Positions 15,139 to 16,191 of a stretch of 16,191 bases of DNA are shown here, in pieces (position 1 is the stretch's first letter; every line of letters starts with the position of its first letter). The notes beneath the pieces were generated by a model. That model was not told the origin of the DNA. It worked only from the letters and a program-made list of their open reading frames with translations, and did no database searches. Both the position numbers and the translations under genes were made by a program. This stretch comes from Bacteroidales bacterium (GTDB lineage: Bacteria > Bacteroidota > Bacteroidia > Bacteroidales > FEN-979), in the NCBI GenBank assembly GCA_023231065.1, contig JALNWE010000067.1:1-16191 (forward strand), written 5' to 3'.

Positions 15139-15711
15139 TTATTCTCCCATTAACCTTAGGGTCATGGTCAGTTTGATAGCAGGGTTTTTAAGGACCACCT
15201 GCCGGGCTATTCCAGATCGCTGGTTTTCAAAATCGATCCGGTATCTGTACACCGGATTTTTCCCTCCGATCAGGGCATAATTGCCAGTTGCAATAACCGG
15301 GTAGGCTTTTGGTCCGGGACAGGCGCCAACTGTATAGATCAGGGCATTGAAATCTTGTTCAAAGATGCTGATGAGCGCTTTTTTGTCAAGCGGGCCGAAA
15401 ATTGCATGCTTGATGAGCTCCCTGTTCACCAGTTCCAGATCGAACCAGCTTATTCCGATCTCACTGGTGAATGCAAACCGGAAAGAGGAATCAGATGTTT
15501 TTTTTATCAATAAATATCCGGTTATATGGTTTTTCCCAATGTCTAAATTTGCCTTAAACATGGCTTTTTCGAAAGGTTCCGCGAAGGGCGAACCAATAAG
15601 TTCCGGTGTAACCGGATACAACGGTTCCCCCGCCAGATCCTGTTTACTGACAGTCGCACATCCCGCGAAAAGACAGATGATAAAAATGCTAACGGGGAAG
15701 AAACTTTTCAT
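15139..15711 (-). CDS. Predicted lipoprotein of unknown function, overlapping the LolA-like gene
   Basis: The 190-residue product starts with a type II signal peptide: MKSFF, a hydrophobic run, then a relaxed lipobox FAGC with Cys18 as the lipidated residue. The mature part is beta-rich in appearance (ITGYLLIKKTSDSSFRFAFTSEIG, split across strands) and lacks motifs I can assign; small lipoproteins of this kind accompany LolA and MMPL genes in aryl-polyene-type clusters, where they may play a LolB-like acceptor role at the outer membrane. That function is inferred from position and the lipoprotein signal only. Its ATG lies 23 bases inside the end of the LolA-like gene, showing tight coupling. 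It is followed by a 70-base gap with no convincing promoter or terminator. Confidence 0.8.
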   Translation of the reverse strand: MKSFFPVSIFIICLFAGCATVSKQDLAGEPLYPVTPELIGSPFAEPFEKAMFKANLDIGKNHITGYLLIKKTSDSSFRFAFTSEIGISWFDLELVNRELIKHAIFGPLDKKALISIFEQDFNALIYTVGACPGPKAYPVIATGNYALIGGKNPVYRYRIDFENQRSGIARQVVLKNPAIKLTMTLRLMGE

Positions 15712-16191
15712 CAGAAATGGGTTGGTTCATTTTTTTAGAAGTGAAAGTGATTTTTGTATAATCACCGGAAGCTTCATGCATGATAAGCTGTTCAACGGAA
15801 TAATCAGTTTTGTTAAAATAAATATCAATTTCACGAAGGGTTTCCCTGAGGTTTGAAGATTGAGGAAACAAGGCAGCAAGATAATAGGTGTGGTTGTCGG
15901 AAAGTGTCGTTTTAAAATTTTTCTGATCATTCAGAAGGGTTCCCTGGACAGCTCCCAGGATGATGTTGTTGATCTCCCTGAATACTTTATTCGACTGAAG
16001 GTTGATCTTGTTTTCCTTGTTATCGTCAACCACGTACATGACATCGTTACTGATGATGATCAGATAAGGAAAAGGCTTCATATATTCCCATCGTAACATC
16101 TTCTCTTTCCTGAAATAAAATTTTCCGGTGGAAGTGATCTTTTCGGCCATCATGCTCATCTCTTTTTCCTGTGTGAAATCACTTTCGATGG
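15689..16191 (-). CDS. LolA-like outer-membrane lipoprotein carrier (5' end beyond window)
   Basis: The frame is open through the right edge, so the signal peptide and N-terminus are missing; about 167 residues are visible. The visible start reads IESDFTQEKEMS, followed by KITSTGKFYFRKEKMLRWEY, which is the characteristic LolA pattern (SxFxQxK, then GxFxF, then LRWEY). Such periplasmic chaperones carry lipid or lipoprotein cargo from the inner to the outer membrane; copies within aryl-polyene/flexirubin clusters are thought to carry the product. It ends in TAG at 15691-15689 and overlaps the lipoprotein gene by 23 bases. An internal Met at 16159 is not a credible start because the conserved motif continues upstream of it. 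Confidence 0.88.
   Translation of the reverse strand, partial: IESDFTQEKEMSMMAEKITSTGKFYFRKEKMLRWEYMKPFPYLIIISNDVMYVVDDNKENKINLQSNKVFREINNIILGAVQGTLLNDQKNFKTTLSDNHTYYLAALFPQSSNLRETLREIDIYFNKTDYSVEQLIMHEASGDYTKITFTSKKMNQPISDEKFLPR

Overview
The window looks like part of a lipid/polyketide biosynthesis and export cluster from a member of the Bacteroidota. Three things point there: the gene nearest the left edge is one polypeptide joining an MMPL exporter, a lysophospholipid-type acyltransferase and a SAM methyltransferase, an architecture I know from Bacteroidota flexirubin/aryl-polyene-type loci; starts are preceded by A-rich sequence with few Shine-Dalgarno matches; and the best promoter has the Bacteroidota form (TTTG, spacer, TAnnTTTG). 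Taxonomy below phylum cannot be read from the sequence.

Layout. Nearly everything is on the minus strand and densely packed. From the right edge leftwards (direction of transcription): a LolA-like carrier (cut by the edge), an overlapping small lipoprotein, a hot-dog dehydratase, two translationally coupled enoyl-CoA hydratase/isomerase (crotonase) proteins, a KAS III-like synthase, a B12-type radical SAM protein, a 3-hydroxyacyl-CoA dehydrogenase, a promoter with a TAAA repeat in its spacer, a small mono-haem cytochrome c, a FabF-like ketosynthase, an acyl carrier protein and a FabD-like acyltransferase. A second B12-type radical SAM gene (5160-6500) is the only plus-strand gene; it converges on the acyltransferase gene and diverges from a glycosyltransferase-DUF2062 fusion, which is followed by the trifunctional exporter/acyltransferase/methyltransferase running off the left edge.

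How the genes may work together (inference). The ketosynthase, ACP and acyltransferase would form a dedicated elongation set. The 3-hydroxyacyl-CoA dehydrogenase would handle the beta-keto/beta-hydroxy step and the hot-dog protein and/or crotonases dehydration. No enoyl reductase, FabG-type ketoreductase, aromatic ammonia-lyase or AMP ligase is in the window, so an unsaturated chain is possible and the usual aryl starter genes, if any, lie outside. The two radical SAM proteins would add an unusual modification; the glycosyltransferase and the acyltransferase/methyltransferase domains would finish a lipid-linked product; MMPL, LolA-like protein and lipoprotein would move it to the outer membrane. 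Several enzymes lack residues that are catalytic or substrate-binding in the model family members, so the chemistry may differ from standard fatty acid synthesis. No RNA genes, insertion sequences, CRISPR arrays or attachment sites were seen, and no gene-free stretch exceeds about 105 bases.
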